NCBI GenBank assembly: GCA_037447655.1 | Contig: JBBHKE010000030.1 | Coordinates: 60,001-124,000, forward strand | Length of the DNA stretch: 64,000 bases | Origin: Zygnema cylindricum | Lineage: Eukaryota; Streptophyta; Zygnematophyceae; Zygnematales; Zygnemataceae | Direction of reading: 5' to 3' | In this document: positions 1-9,993 of the stretch, in pieces | Layout of the letters: the number at the start of each line of letters is the position of its first letter | Position numbering within the stretch: the stretch's first letter is position 1 | Position numbers and translations under genes: made by a program | Notes under the pieces: model-generated | Database searches by the model: none | Seen by the model: the letters and a program-made list of their open reading frames with translations, nothing else | Told to the model about the DNA's origin: nothing

Positions 1-831
1 CTTAAAAGCAAGTTTTAAATGAAGGATTTAGGGGAGGCAAGATATATTTTGGGGATCCAAATGGAGAAAGATAGGGGGAAGAGGATTATCAAACTTACTC
101 AGAAAAGAAACAATAGGTAATATGAAAAAATTCCAGATGAAAAACTCTAGCACTTGTACCACTACCATGGACTTGAAAAAAGTAAGTGATTGAAGTGTAG
201 AAGGAGGAGTGATGATCTAAGATGATGTGATGAGTCCTAATGAGAGAGAGTTTATGAAGTCTATCCTTTATAGACAAGTCGTAGGAAGTTTGATCTATTT
301 CATGAACTGTACAAGGCCGGACATAGCAGCTGCAATAGGAGTCCTCTGTAAGAGTCTCAACGATCCTAGGTAGAGAGATTGGGAGGCACCCAAGCGAGTC
401 ATGAGATATCTGGTGGGAACCAAAGAGTTATGGTTGCATTTGGGAGGGGAGCACATTGATATCACTACTTGGAGTAATACCAGTTATGGGGATGCACTTA
501 TGAAAAGCTGCACTTCTCGGTATGTGTTTTATGTGGGGGAAGGTGCTTGCTGGTTGAGCAATTAACAACAAAAGGTGGTTGCTCAGTCTACTATGAATGT
601 TGAGTATATGGCCTCTTCTTTGGGTGTGAAAGAGTTGATGAGGGTCAAATCCTTGTTGCAAGCATTTGGGTATATAAAAGAGGGAGTGCATGACGTTTTT
701 CTGTGATAATCACACTGCCATTGCTATTTCAGCCAATCCAAAACATCATTTCAAGGCTAAGGATATGGAGACAAGATTGAGCTACATGAGGAAAAAGGTT
801 GAAAATAAAATTGTAAATCTAGTGTAAAAAT
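1..831 (+). pseudogene. CopC-1 pol remnant: end of reverse transcriptase and RNase H
   Basis: Degenerate 3' part of a Ty1/copia polyprotein. The start reads as the RT thumb (MKDLGEARYILGIQ), then MNCTRPDIAAAIGVL, then RNase H words (LWLHLGGEHIDITTWSN, YGDALMKSCTS, EYMASS, CHCYF from the CDNQAAIAIS region after a frame change). There are several stops and frameshifts, for example TGA/TAG codons near 30, 375 and 562, so no enzyme can be made. The frame stops at 831, where the CCGAT duplication and the LTR of Gyp1 begin. The missing last 40 or so codons reappear at 32765. The element enters from outside the window, so gag, PR and INT are not seen. Confidence 0.85.
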
Positions 832-836
832 CCGAT
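832..836. repeat. Target-site duplication CCGAT of Gyp1 (left copy)
   Basis: CCGAT directly precedes the left LTR of Gyp1 and is repeated at 32760-32764 directly after the right LTR. Joining the flanks restores the copia RNase H frame, which shows that one 31.9-kb interval entered as a single insertion. Confidence 0.9.
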
Positions 837-1307
837 TTTAAAAGGAACAATGATAAGGCACAGCAATACACCATAATGCACAACGGAAAGCTCAAAAGAT
901 CTTCCCGCAGCAACAGCAGGCGCACACGGCAATAACAGACAAAATTGCGCTTTATTACTCAAGAGAGGATTACAAGATTCCGCGCTCGCTGCGAAGGTTT
1001 ACCCAAAAGAGTCTCCTCTTTACTATGTTTGTTTCACTATTTAAGCTGACTAGCTGCTAGTTAACCTAATAATGTACATGTGTACACGTGGACTTTTACG
1101 GTCAATCGAGATCTATAACAGTTACATCTACATTCTGCGGCATTGCTATACTGCCACGTTGCGTTGCTATGTTGCGCTACGCTATTTCACTAAGTTGCTA
1201 CGCTGCTATGTTGCGCTGGTCTGGAATTGTAGCTGCGCTGCTCTACAACCGCAACTATAGCAGCTTAATTTCTAGCCATTAAGTACTTAGCTCGTAACCC
1301 TGTTACA
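837..1307 (-). repeat. 3' LTR of Gyp1
   Basis: Matches 32267-32759 and the Gyp2 LTR throughout. The outer end reads TTTAAAAGG where the family has TGTAAAAGG, so the terminal TG is mutated; the inner end is GTTACA. It contains the run of GCTGC/GTTGC words typical of the family at about 1130-1260. The polypurine tract of the element (minus strand GTGGGAGACAA) lies just inside at 1308-1318. Confidence 0.9.
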
Positions 1308-1329
1308 TTGTCTCCCACTAACGATTCAG

Positions 1330-2702
1330 TGTCCCGCTAAACTTTGCTTACTCAGGGTACTGTAATTTCCGGAGCATGCCGTATGTTTCCTCACGTTACT
1401 CCTCGAATTCATGTCGTAGGGTGTGAAGTTGATTTGGAGGTGCTCGTAACGCGTCTCCTGCACCGCAATATGATGGTCAGCTTGTGCCAAGCGTCTCCAG
1501 TGATTCGCTCTCGAACCCGGTCCTCCCCTTCCTCCGGTTCCTCCGCTAGTGCCTCGGGTTGTGGCGGGACGACCGCTGGTACAGGTGCTTTTAGTTCCTC
1601 GGCTTGTTGTTCTTCCCCCGCCACCCCCTCTACCGGTTCCCACCGCGGCACTTTCCTCAATTTAAAGGAAACGTGTTTCCTGGCGGCTCAGGCCCGCTGT
1701 AGAGCGCTCTTCTGGGCCAGCTTGAGTGCCCGTACCTCGGGGGTGACCTCTGCCCGAGAGATGATGTCATGCGGATGGACATCCCACGGGTGGTACTGAC
1801 AGAGTAACCCGGAAACATGCACCCTGTACCGATAGTGTTCTTCGACAACCTCCACAAATGGCAGGGCATGAGGGTCTAACATACATAGCCCTTATGGTTG
1901 TTCCTTAAGTTCTTCGTCCCCATCAAATTTCCAAGCTGGGTGCGACGGAACGTCGGCGGGAATATAGATAGGGTCCCCATGTTCTCTTGTGCGCCATGTT
2001 GCAGGCCACTCCGAAAGGTCCCAATACAGGCGCTTGGCGAAAGCTGAAGGTAGGGTCTAGATGCAGAGTGTCCATAGGAGATGGAAAGAGATAATCTAGG
2101 ATTTCTTCCTCCTGCTCACTTTCCCCGTCCGTGTCCCCTCTTTCCCTTCCGAGGAGAAATACCTCATCTCCGCTAGGGTATTGTGCTTCCGCCTTCTTCT
2201 CCGAGCTTTCCGAGGACTGCTCGTCCGCGTTGCTCTCCTTATTAGGGTCCCTCATCACCTCCAGATCAGAGGCAAACTCCTCAATTTGCGGGGGTGTCGG
2301 TTCCCATTCCGTCTCCTCCGCATCCGAAGTCTCATAGTCTTCGTCATCCTCTGATCCCCTTACCGCAGTGGGTTCTACTCGAGGTCTTATGAATTTTTTG
2401 ACCCCTCTCCTCCGTTGGTCTCTACTGGCCCTTCCCCGCTACTAGCTGTCTCCTCTGGTTCAGGGACTGCCTCTACCTCCTATCTCCTGTCTGCCTATAC
2501 CATGGCCTCTGTCGCCTCTAAAAATCTATCCGGGCGGGGTACATCTCCTCGCCCTACCCGTACGAGTCTCCTTCTTTTTGGTGGTGGAGAAGACGACGAT
2601 GCCATGGATGTTGTGGCGTCGGATAATTTTGGTAGTGCGAGAAGGGAAGGAAAGCTAGCTGTGCAGAGTGAAGCACTTTCTAAACTGCCTGGACTAGGCT
2701 AG
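1330..2702 (-). pseudogene. Gyp1 extra 3' frame after the chromodomain (unknown function)
   Basis: Region between pol and the 3' LTR, in the sense direction of the element. Broken frames align end to end with the same place in Gyp2 (5106-6600). Shared words include PPKRRRLVRVG near 2560, HPWD with DIISRAEV near 1735-1795, RKVPRWEP near 1640, an acidic proline-rich stretch, and ERITG...HHIA near 1450-1500. The protein would be hydrophilic, with alternating acidic/proline and basic parts and a possible C-terminal coiled coil. I see no signal peptide or membrane segment, so an envelope-like role is not supported. I recognise no domain family. It carries several stops and frame changes. Confidence 0.6.
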
Positions 2703-3039
2703 GCGCGAGGGCGCATGGCGACTTTATTACAGAGGGTTGAGGCTTTCACGTTTGGACTTTGCGAAGCGATGCAGCGTGCAAGGGTATCGCAGCGTCCAAC
2801 ATTTATAAAACTGCGCTGCTGCGGCGAAACTGAGGGTTCGTTGTCACCAATGTGGTGAAACACAATTGCACCGTTGCGCTTTCTTATCAGCGCAGCGGTG
2901 GCGCTGCGTTTCTTTGACTGCACCATGACTATGCTGCGCTCCGGTGGCTGCGCCGCTATATGGCTGAGGTGCGGTAACATCGTCGTTGCGTTCCTTCGCC
3001 GCGTCCCCAATATAATTGCGATTGTTGCGACACTGCGAT
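2703..3039 (-). other. Gyp1 GC-rich spacer between chromodomain and 3' frame
   Basis: Dense GCTGCG/CGCAGCG words (for example around 2810-2990) in a stretch whose counterpart in Gyp2 is 6600-6889. Long open frames on both strands here are probably a by-product of composition. It may encode a low-complexity tail of pol or be untranslated; the sequence does not decide. Confidence 0.5.
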
Positions 3040-3154
3040 TCGTTCCTTTATTGCGGCCGCTGCAATTGCCCCTCCAGTGAAGTCGAGTGTCCTCACTCTT
3101 CTGAAATCGGCGCAGTATCTCAGGGGAATGCAGATCCTTTTCTTCCACCCAAGA
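3040..3154 (-). pseudogene. Gyp1 chromodomain, C-terminal half
   Basis: Minus-strand reading gives SWVEEKDLHSPEILRRFQ, the second half of a chromodomain (the W-x-x-E...L...F pattern). The first half, YLVRWKGYG, is at 22010-22070 on the other side of Gyp2. The 5-bp repeat GTCAT (3155-3159 and 22005-22009) marks the exact split. The family uses this domain at the integrase C-terminus to direct integration toward particular histone marks. Confidence 0.85.
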
Positions 3155-3159
3155 GTCAT
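3155..3159. repeat. Target-site duplication GTCAT of Gyp2 (left copy)
   Basis: GTCAT precedes the outer end of the Gyp2 3' LTR and recurs at 22005-22009 right after the 5' LTR. Confidence 0.9.
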
Positions 3160-3189
3160 TATAAAAGAGGTGACAATACACCATAACAC
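3160..3189 (-). repeat. Outer 30 bp of Gyp2 3' LTR
   Basis: Reads TATAAAAGAGGTGACAATAC, matching TGTAAAAGAGGTGACGATAC at 21498 with a mutated terminal G. The remainder of this LTR resumes at 4601 after E-1. Confidence 0.85.
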
Positions 3190-4595
3190 TGTTGTTTTTG
3201 GAAGATGAAGTTTCGTATGTGCGCACGCATGTTTGCGTGCGTATGTAATAATCTGATATATTGTGGAGGTTCGAAAGGATTTATGGATTGGGGAATTAAA
3301 TGTACACGTAAAATTAATGGAGTAATTGAGTGGCGCAAAATGTGAGAGGAAATGGACGGCGGATCGCGAAGCGATGTGACGTGAGATAATCAACGAAGAT
3401 AAAATGGTACGTCGCACGTAAAGTACATAATGCGACACGTGGGATATATAAAAAGGACGCCGCCGGTACATAGAATCTTTTTGGGGACAGGTGTACTTAT
3501 TTTTGGCAGGCGCATTTATGACGAGGAACAAAATTGCGGTACGGACAATTTCGGATGGTTTGACGAGGTTTCGACAAGTGGTTTTTTATGACCACGCGGC
3601 GCGACATCAAGAGTGCTGATTAAGAGCGACGGACGGCGGATATAGGCCGCCGAGATTTTTTATGTAATGGTGACGCGAAATCGCGTCAATCACACGATAT
3701 TTATTTTTGGACGTTCCAGATTGTTTTGACAAAATTTGAGGAGTTTCGTTGAGTGACTCAGCATGAGTCAACATAAGATTTTGTGAGATTTTGTGTACAA
3801 TGTCGGTTCACTACGTGGATCTATCTACTAATGATTAAGCGAGTTGTCGCTTATGACGCGTATTTTGCGGACGCGTCGGTGAAAATATTTGAAATAACAT
3901 TGTTTTGTCGTATGTGTAATAATAATTTAGTATTGATTATGACAGTTTTTATTTAGATGATCATCTAGGGTTTCGGCAGTTTAATTTGTGTGTTGTCGTA
4001 CTTGCAGACAAGTGTACGCTTATGATTGGTTGACTTTCAGGTGTACACTTACAGTTAGGATTATTTGTCGTTAATAGGTTTCTCATGATATAATACTACT
4101 TAGTGGAAGTTACGTTGGCTATTTTGACATGTAGCGATTCATTGACATCTCACAAGTGTATACATAGGAATGAGCTTTGTTAGGAATTAATCATCAATGC
4201 TGGTTAGTTTAGTGGGGACCAAAGATGTAGTGTTTTAGGGTTGTCGATTAGGTCATGCACTTTGAATGATATAATGATTATTTGATTATACTTTTGTTTT
4301 ATGTGTGATGCATTTGTGTGTTATTATTTATTTAAGTTTTTATATATGTTTGATATGCATTGTTTATGCATTTGTCCTAGGGTTTGTTTATGTCGATTAT
4401 TCCATCAAACCTTAGATGTTGTCATAGGGTTTATTTATGTTGATTATTCCATGAAACCCTAAATGTTGTTTGTTGCGTCTGTGTACGTATATGGAGGATG
4501 CATTTCATATGATTGTTCGTCGACCTATTTTTGCTTAGCTTCTTGCATGATAGTTTGGGTCGCTTTTGCGGTCTATTTTAGACCAAAGAACAACA
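3190..4595 (+). mobile_element. E-1: solo LTR of an unidentified LTR retrotransposon family
   Basis: A 1406-bp block with ends TGTTGTT...AACAACA, flanked by AACAC at 3185-3189 and 4596-4600, inserted into the Gyp2 3' LTR. There is no coding frame of note. A G-box CACGTG (3436-3441) stands four bases before a TATA box (3445-3454), as expected of an LTR promoter. The first 700 bp are clearly related to 57588-58320 on the opposite strand. Solo LTRs arise by recombination between the two LTRs of one element; a short non-autonomous element cannot be excluded. Confidence 0.8.
3436..3454 (+). promoter_or_regulatory. G-box plus TATA box in LTR E-1
   Basis: CACGTG at 3436-3441 followed by TATATAAAAA at 3445-3454. 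The spacing between the two is unusually tight. Transcription would run to the right, in the direction given by the TG...CA ends. Confidence 0.6.
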
Positions 4596-4600
4596 AACAC

Positions 4601-5064
4601 GTCTCATTGCACAGCGAAAAACACCAAGGATCTTCCCGTAGCATTAGCAGGAGCACACAGAACTCACAGACAAGGTTGCGCTTTATTACTTGAAAGAGAG
4701 TACAAGGTTGCGCTAGCTGTGTAGGTCTACTTGCGATCCCCATTCACTAGGTATACTTGACTATTTAAATTAACTGCTAGTCAACCTAGTACTATAGAGC
4801 TGTACACGTGGACCTTCACGGTCAATCGAGATCTATCCAAAACTTTCTTTTAGAACTATACAGCTCAATCTACATTATGCGGCGTTGCTATGCTGCGCTG
4901 CTACGCTGCTACGCTACTAAGTTGCTACGCCGCTAAGTTGCTATGCTTCGCTGGTCTGGAATCGCAGCTGCGCTACTCTGTAATCGCAACTGCGCTGCTT
5001 TGAAATCGCAACTATAGCAGCCTAGCCCTACCCACTAAGTACCCAATTCTCTAACCTTGTTACA
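4601..5064 (-). repeat. Inner part of Gyp2 3' LTR
   Basis: Continues the LTR from GTCTCATTGCACAGC (compare GTCTCAGTGCACAGC at 21528) to GTTACA at 5064. It contains the GCTACGCTGCTACG-type word array near 4880-5010. The minus-strand polypurine tract TTAGTGGGAGGCAC lies just inside, at 5065-5078. Confidence 0.9.
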
Positions 5065-5105
5065 GTGCCTCCCACTAAGGATTCAGCGTCCCGCTGAACT
5101 TTGAG

Positions 5106-6600
5106 TGACTCAGGGAAACTGCAACTGCCGGAGTATGTCGCATGTTTCCTCGCGATACTCTTCAAACTCCTGGCGAAGGGCGTCGAGTTAATTTTGGAGC
5201 TGTTCACATCGGGTCTCTAGTAACGCGATGTGATGATCTGCAGCTGCCAACCGCCTCCGAGTGATTCGCTCCCAAACCTGATCTTCCCCTTCCTCGGGTA
5301 CAACCTCAGGTACTTCGAGTCGCGGCAGAATGGCTGCCGGTGCAAGCTCCTCTGGTGCCAGAATCCGGGGTTCTTTAGGTTCAGCCACTGGGGAAACTTT
5401 CTCCGCTTCATCCGCCGGTTCCCACCAAGGTACTTTGCGTAATTTAAAGGACACGTGCTTCCTTGCAGCTCGGGCCCGCTGCAGAGCATTCCTTCAGGCC
5501 AGCTTGAGTGCCCGTACCTCGAGGTGACCTCCGCCCTATAGATGATGTCGTGGAGGCGGACATCCCACGGGTGATATTGACGGAGTAATCGGGGAACATC
5601 AATCGTATACCTGTAGTTGTCTTCTACCACTTCCACGAACGATAAGGCGTGAGGATTCAACTGCACATAACCTTTATGATTATTTCCCAGGTCTTTTGTC
5701 CGCTTGAAATTCTACACTGGGTGTGATGGAACGTCGGCAAGGATACGAGGATCTCCAGGCTTCCCCATACGCTATTCCTCGGGCCACTCTGAGGGGTTCC
5801 AATTAAACCTTTTGGCGAAGCTGAAGGCGAGGTCCGGATGATTGGTGTCGACCGGTAGTGGAAAGAGGTAGTCGGGAATTTCCTCTCACTGTTCACTTTC
5901 CTCCTCCAAAACTCTTCGGTTTCCTCGCAGGAGAAAACACATCGTCGCCACTAGGGTATTGTGTCTGTGCCTTCCTCTCCGCGCTTTCAGACGACTGCTC
6001 GTCCGCGGTACTCTCCTTGTTTTGGGTCCCGCATCACCTCTAGATCTAAGGCGCGCTCTTCAATTGGGCGGAGGCGTTGGTTCTCGTTACGGTTCCTCCG
6101 CCTCCGATAGCTCATGATCTTCTTTAAATTCCTGATCACCTTCTCGGGTTGGGGTATATTCAGGGTCTTGTGAGTTTTCTGACCCCTCCCCTCCACTGGT
6201 GTTTGCCAGTCCCGCCTCACTACTGGCGCTTTCCTCAGGTTCCGACTCCACTTTTACTTCCCTTCGCCTGCTTGCTTCCACCATTGCCTCCGCCACCCTT
6301 AACAAAACTCTCGAGACGGTTTAGATCTCCTTGTCCCACTCGTACCAGTCTCCTCCTCTTCAGTGGTGGAGAGGAAGACGACGCTATAGACACTGCTGAA
6401 CTAGACAATTCCGGTAATTCCAGAAGCGAAGGTAAGCTGACTGTGCGGAGAGAAGCAATTTCCAAGCTGCCGAGACTAGGTTGGTCGTGAGGAGGGATGG
6501 CGGCTTTATTCACGGGGGTTGAGGGTTTCACTTTTGGACTTTGTGAAGCGTCGCTGCGTGCGAGGGTATCGCAGCGTCCATCATTTATAAAAGTGCGCTG
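5106..6600 (-). pseudogene. Gyp2 extra 3' frame after the chromodomain (unknown function)
   Basis: About 500 codons in the sense direction between chromodomain and 3' LTR, now in several frames. Segments in order: LKRRRLVRVGQGD (about 6340-6375), a very acidic stretch (EEPEESASSE, EDHELSEAEEP, about 6090-6260), YPSGDDVFSP, HPWDVRLHDIIYRAEV (about 5525-5580), RKVPWWEPADEAE (about 5405-5445), a proline/glutamate linker, then an apparent coiled coil (LAAADHHIALLETRCEQLQ near 5190-5250, continuing after a TAA as DALRQEFEEYREET). The same order in Gyp1 argues that it was a real gene of the family. No catalytic, zinc or membrane motif is visible. Confidence 0.65.
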
Positions 6601-6889
6601 CTGCGGCGAAACTGAGGGTTAGTCGTTACCCACATAGTGAAACACAACTGCGCCGTTGCGCATTCCTGTCAGCGCAGCGGTGGTGATGCGATCCTCTGAC
6701 GTCATCCTAACCATGTTGCGCTGCGGTGGCTCCGCTGCTACAGCGCTGCGGTGTGATAACATCGCCGCTGCGATCCTTTGCCGTGTCCCCAAGATGATTG
6801 CAATGGTTGCGACACTGCAATTCACTCCTTTTTTGCGACCGCTGCGATTGCCCCTCCGGTAAAGTCGAGTGTCCTCACTCCGCTGAAAC
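6600..6889 (-). other. Gyp2 GC-rich spacer after the chromodomain
   Basis: Counterpart of 2703-3039, filled with GCTGCG/CGCAGCG words. It is open on the minus strand from the chromodomain (arginine- and alanine-rich reading), but coding status is uncertain. Confidence 0.5.
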
Positions 6890-7156
6890 CGGCGCAGCAA
6901 CTCCGGAGAATGCAGATCCCCCTCGTCCACCAAAGAGTCGTCCTCAGCCCCGTAACCCTTCCAACGCACCAAGTATTGGGTGGAGTTGGAATTCCGAGAG
7001 TTGCGTGACTAAAGGATCTCTTCCACCTCATACTCGTCCGAGGTTCCCTAAACGGGTGGTAAAAGAGTATGTTGTCGTCGATTAGGGAACACCGAATCAG
7101 GATCACGGAATGGTTTAAGAGGGAAACATGAAGACATTGTGGATATGCCAGTCCGT
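6890..7156 (-). pseudogene. Gyp2 integrase C-terminal end and chromodomain
   Basis: Continues the integrase cut at 17258: HVSLLKPF-type sequence, then a chromodomain at about 7045-6890 (EEIL, QYLVRWKGYGAEDDS, VDEGDLHSPELLRRF). RWKGYG is the usual second-strand signature of plant chromovirus chromodomains. Where Gyp1 has SWVEE this copy has SLVDE, so the aromatic residue at that position is lost. The frame is broken at least once. Confidence 0.85.
7152..7156. repeat. Target-site duplication TCCGT of CopA (left copy)
   Basis: TCCGT precedes the CopA 5' LTR and recurs at 17253-17257 after its 3' LTR. Joining the sides restores the Gyp2 integrase reading (KLDIPTDG...). Confidence 0.9.
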
Positions 7157-8003
7157 TGTTGATATTTGGGTATTTTCTAGGTCTTTATTAGATAGAAAAG
7201 AGTAGAGGCTGTCTGCCCCTGACTCCCTTCTCCAAGCCCCCACACTTGTCGTAGTCACTGAAGGCTGGAGAGGGAGCTAGAGCCATGGCTGCCTAAGCTC
7301 TCCAGAGAGACAGGATTAGATAATATAGGTATGTTTACCAAAATGGTATTTGACGGACCCAGGAATTGATCTTGGTACCTACCGTCGGTGAATCGTCCCG
7401 TAGACGTTAGCTTTGTCCATTTAGTCTAAGACTAGTGATAGTACATGTAGGGTTTGATAGATATTTATATAGTTACAGGTAGGGAATTCCATTTAACTGG
7501 ATTACGGTATTCAGGGCATAGAAACAGTTGTACTTTTAGCACCAGACGAAATAAATAGTTCGGACATTTATTTCGACGGTCCGTTTTAGTTACGATGTAA
7601 ATCGGACGGCCGTGGTAAGCGCCGACATCGCGGAAAGGAAAATTTGGCAGTTTGCAGACGCCGCCACTCCGGATGACACGTGGCAACATCGTACGGGATT
7701 ACGGAATTTCCGGAACGGCAGAAAACAAATCCGGGGAGTGACAAATGTCGCACTATGGCGACATCGTACAATGTACGTACAGAAAGTACTCCGGCACTTG
7801 TACTTTCTTGTACGGTACCGGTTTTCTGACGCGGCATGACCTGGCGCCACGTGGAGAGATAAGATTTGGAGGCAGGAATTCCGGAGAATACAAGAGCGAA
7901 TCCGGATAGGACATTTGTTGACTTATTAGCCATGTCGTATGATGTCCGTACAAAAGGTACACCGGCATTTGTACCTTTTTGTACTATACAGTAATGTGAT
8001 TGG
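7157..8003 (+). repeat. CopA 5' LTR, first 847 bp
   Basis: Begins TGTTGATATTTGGG and matches 15939-16785. It includes the conserved AGAGCCATGGCTGCC block (about 7280-7300), an antisense tRNA-like block (about 7348-7432) and two hairpins (7776-7814 and 7948-7984). It is cut at ATTGG by Cop1. Confidence 0.9.
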
Positions 8004-8303
8004 TGTTGAGAAAGTAATCCTAAGTTAGTTCATAAGATAGTGCATTAAAGGGGAGAGAGCGCAGTGGCGCAATGGAGAAGCACAGTGCAGAAGTGCAAAG
8101 TTGAATAACTTTCTTGTTAAATGGTTAAATCGAGCACGCGACCAGACGATCCTTATCTACAGAGAAAGAGCTTTCGAACGAGCTATAGAGAGCAAGATTT
8201 GGATACGTAGATCAAAAGTTACAGGCGTGCAAAGCAGAAGCTTCTAGAAGGTTCCACAGGAAACGGTATGGACTTTTCCGAGGTGGTTCCTAAGTGTTTC
8301 CTG

Positions 8304-8396
8304 GAGTTTCGGGGACATGTCTAGTAGGTTCTTGTGACGTGGAGAGCCACGAGTTTCGGGACATGTCTAGTAGGTTCTTGTGACGTGGAGAGCCAC
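8304..8396 (+). repeat. Tandem 47-bp duplication in the Cop1 5' LTR
   Basis: Two adjacent copies, 8304-8350 and 8351-8396 (one G shorter), each holding GTGACGTGG, an ACGT-core site, about 70-160 bp before the TATA box. The 3' LTR carries the same pair at 13081-13127 and 13128-13174, so the duplication predates this insertion. Doubled enhancer-like units are known in plant retrotransposon U3 regions; function here is inferred. Confidence 0.85.
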
Positions 8397-8467
8397 GAGA
8401 AGGACACTTGCCAATAAGTTAGAGCTAGAAATGTCTAGAATGTCTAGAAGGGTAGAGTAGAAAAGAG

Positions 8468-8475
8468 TATATATG
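8468..8475 (+). promoter_or_regulatory. TATA box of Cop1 5' LTR
   Basis: TATATATG downstream of the 47-bp duplication; identical site at 13246-13253 in the 3' LTR. It would start the genomic RNA in the last third of the LTR. Confidence 0.65.
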
Positions 8476-8788
8476 AAGTAGGAGAAGTAGACAAATCATA
8501 CAATTGGAGAATTGGTTGTGACCATAGTTGAAGAGATAGTAAGAGTCCCTATAGTGAGAAAGCATCGTAACTCTGTGTGAGTTGAGATATAAAGATAAGT
8601 GAAGCCTTGTAAAGAGAACTTGGAGATAATAAAGTGATTCTTCTCGGAGAGGAAAATTTGAGCAAGTGTGCTTTTACTTTGTGAGTGAATTCTTTGTGGC
8701 TTCGGAAGATTCTTGAGTGACCTGTGAGAGAGTTTTGCTTTGTGAAGCTAGATTGTTGCAAGATGAGTGAGGCCCACAAAATTCAACA

Positions 8789-8800
8789 TGGTATCGGAGC
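8789..8800 (+). other. Cop1 primer-binding site (initiator tRNA-Met, 3' end)
   Basis: TGGTATCGGAGC directly after the LTR. One base differs from TGGTATCAGAGC, the usual complement of the plant initiator tRNA 3' end. Confidence 0.9.
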
Positions 8801-8810
8801 AAACGAAGCC

Positions 8811-9650
8811 ATGAAGTTCTCCAAGTTTGCTTGGAGCAAATTTCCACATATGGAAAGCGAAAATTAAGCAAGTGCTCAAGATGAAGAAACTATGGGGACA
8901 CGTTGATGGAACCGACCCGGCACCGGCGGCACAAGACGAGCTTGTGGTGTGGCAAGGAAAGGAGGAAGAGGCCAAAGGTTACATTTTGTTGAGTCTTGAC
9001 GACACTCAAGTATCCCACATTTTAGGATGCGATTCGGCAAAGGGGATGTGGGACACCTTGCTCAAGGTGTATGAAGATAGTGGAACGGCAAATGTGTTGC
9101 AATTAAAGGAGAAACTTGCCACCTTTAAGATGAAGGAGACGGACTCGATTCAAACGCACGTGAATCGACTTAAGGAGCTTGCGGAGCAACTAACGGCGGT
9201 CGGAAAGAAACAAGACGAAGAAGACCTCGTGCTTACGTTATTGAGGAGCCTCCCAAGTGAATATAAAATGCTCGTGACGGCGTTAAAAAACACAAGAGGA
9301 GTTAAAGTTGGAGTACGTCGTAAGTCGGCTACTACAAGAGGAGCTCGACCTCAAGCATGGAGAAAGTGAGGAGTCGGGAGACTCGGCGCTTTTCACAAAA
9401 GGACGCAAGAGCACTACTATGAGGAAGTGCTACAATTGCGGCAAAGCGGGTCACATGGCGAAGAATTGCCGACTATCGAAGAAGGCAAATGAGAGGCCGA
9501 AGGAAGGGAGCTCAACGGCATGCTACAATTGCGGAAAGGAGGGTCATCGAGCGTATGAGTGCAAACACAAGAAAGGCAACGCGATGACCGTGGAACTTCA
9601 ACAAGCAAATCTTGTGGAGAAGAGGGAAGTTCAAGTGATTGGATTGTAGA
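8811..9650 (+). pseudogene. Cop1 Gag (capsid plus two zinc knuckles), frameshifted
   Basis: Structural protein that packages the element RNA. The ATG at 8811 opens MKFSKFA, and a one-base insertion near 8831 shifts the frame to ANFHIWKAKIKQVLK, the start of the copia Gag fold. It continues through LGCDSAKGMWDTLLKVYED and LLRSLPSEYK. A second shift near 9308 leads to two CCHC knuckles, CYNCGKAGHMAKNC (9428-9469) and CYNCGKEGHRAYEC (9522-9563). A third shift near 9625 leads into the protease. Content is otherwise complete, and the LTRs are young, so some shifts could be consensus errors. Confidence 0.85.
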
Positions 9651-9993
9651 CTCGGGAGCAACGCATCATATGTGTAATGAAAAGTCGTTGTTTGTAACTC
9701 TCACTAAATTGGATACACCAAAAAGAATTATTGTTGCTAATAATGAGTCTTTAGAGGTAAATATGGAGGGTGATGTGAGAGTAGATTTACCCACGGGTAG
9801 AGGTATAAACCGAGTCACTTTGAAAAATGTGTTTTATACTCCGCAATTAAAGAAGAATTTATTTAGTGTGATCCATGCCGTGAAGTTTGGACATAGAGTT
9901 GTATTTAAAGAGAAGTATAAGTGTGACATTATTGAAGAGAGCACGGGTAGAGTAAAAGGTGAAGGAATAGCGGAAGGGAATTTATTAAGTTAA
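9626..9993 (+). pseudogene. Cop1 protease
   Basis: Aspartic protease that cuts the polyprotein. The reading WIVDSGATHHMC (about 9640-9675) has the D-S-G-A active site, followed by the IIVANNESLEV and NVFYTPQLKKNLFSV strands typical of copia PR. The frame ends in TAA at 9991, just where the integrase zinc-binding part should start, so another shift separates them. Confidence 0.85.

Larger units (their letters stand above)
8004..8788 (+). repeat. Cop1 5' LTR
   Basis: 785 bp, TGTTGAG...TTCAACA. It contains a 47-bp tandem duplication (8304-8396) and a TATA box (8468-8475). The copy at 12781-13570 is nearly identical. Confidence 0.95.

Noticed and set aside
3442-3531. Minus-strand open frames across E-1 and Gyp1 as a gene
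   Set aside because: They cross the insertion joint at 3160/3190 and consist of different elements fused by chance.
5106-6600. Envelope gene in the gypsy elements
   Set aside because: The extra frame lies in the right place, but shows no signal peptide, membrane segment or cysteine-rich pattern.
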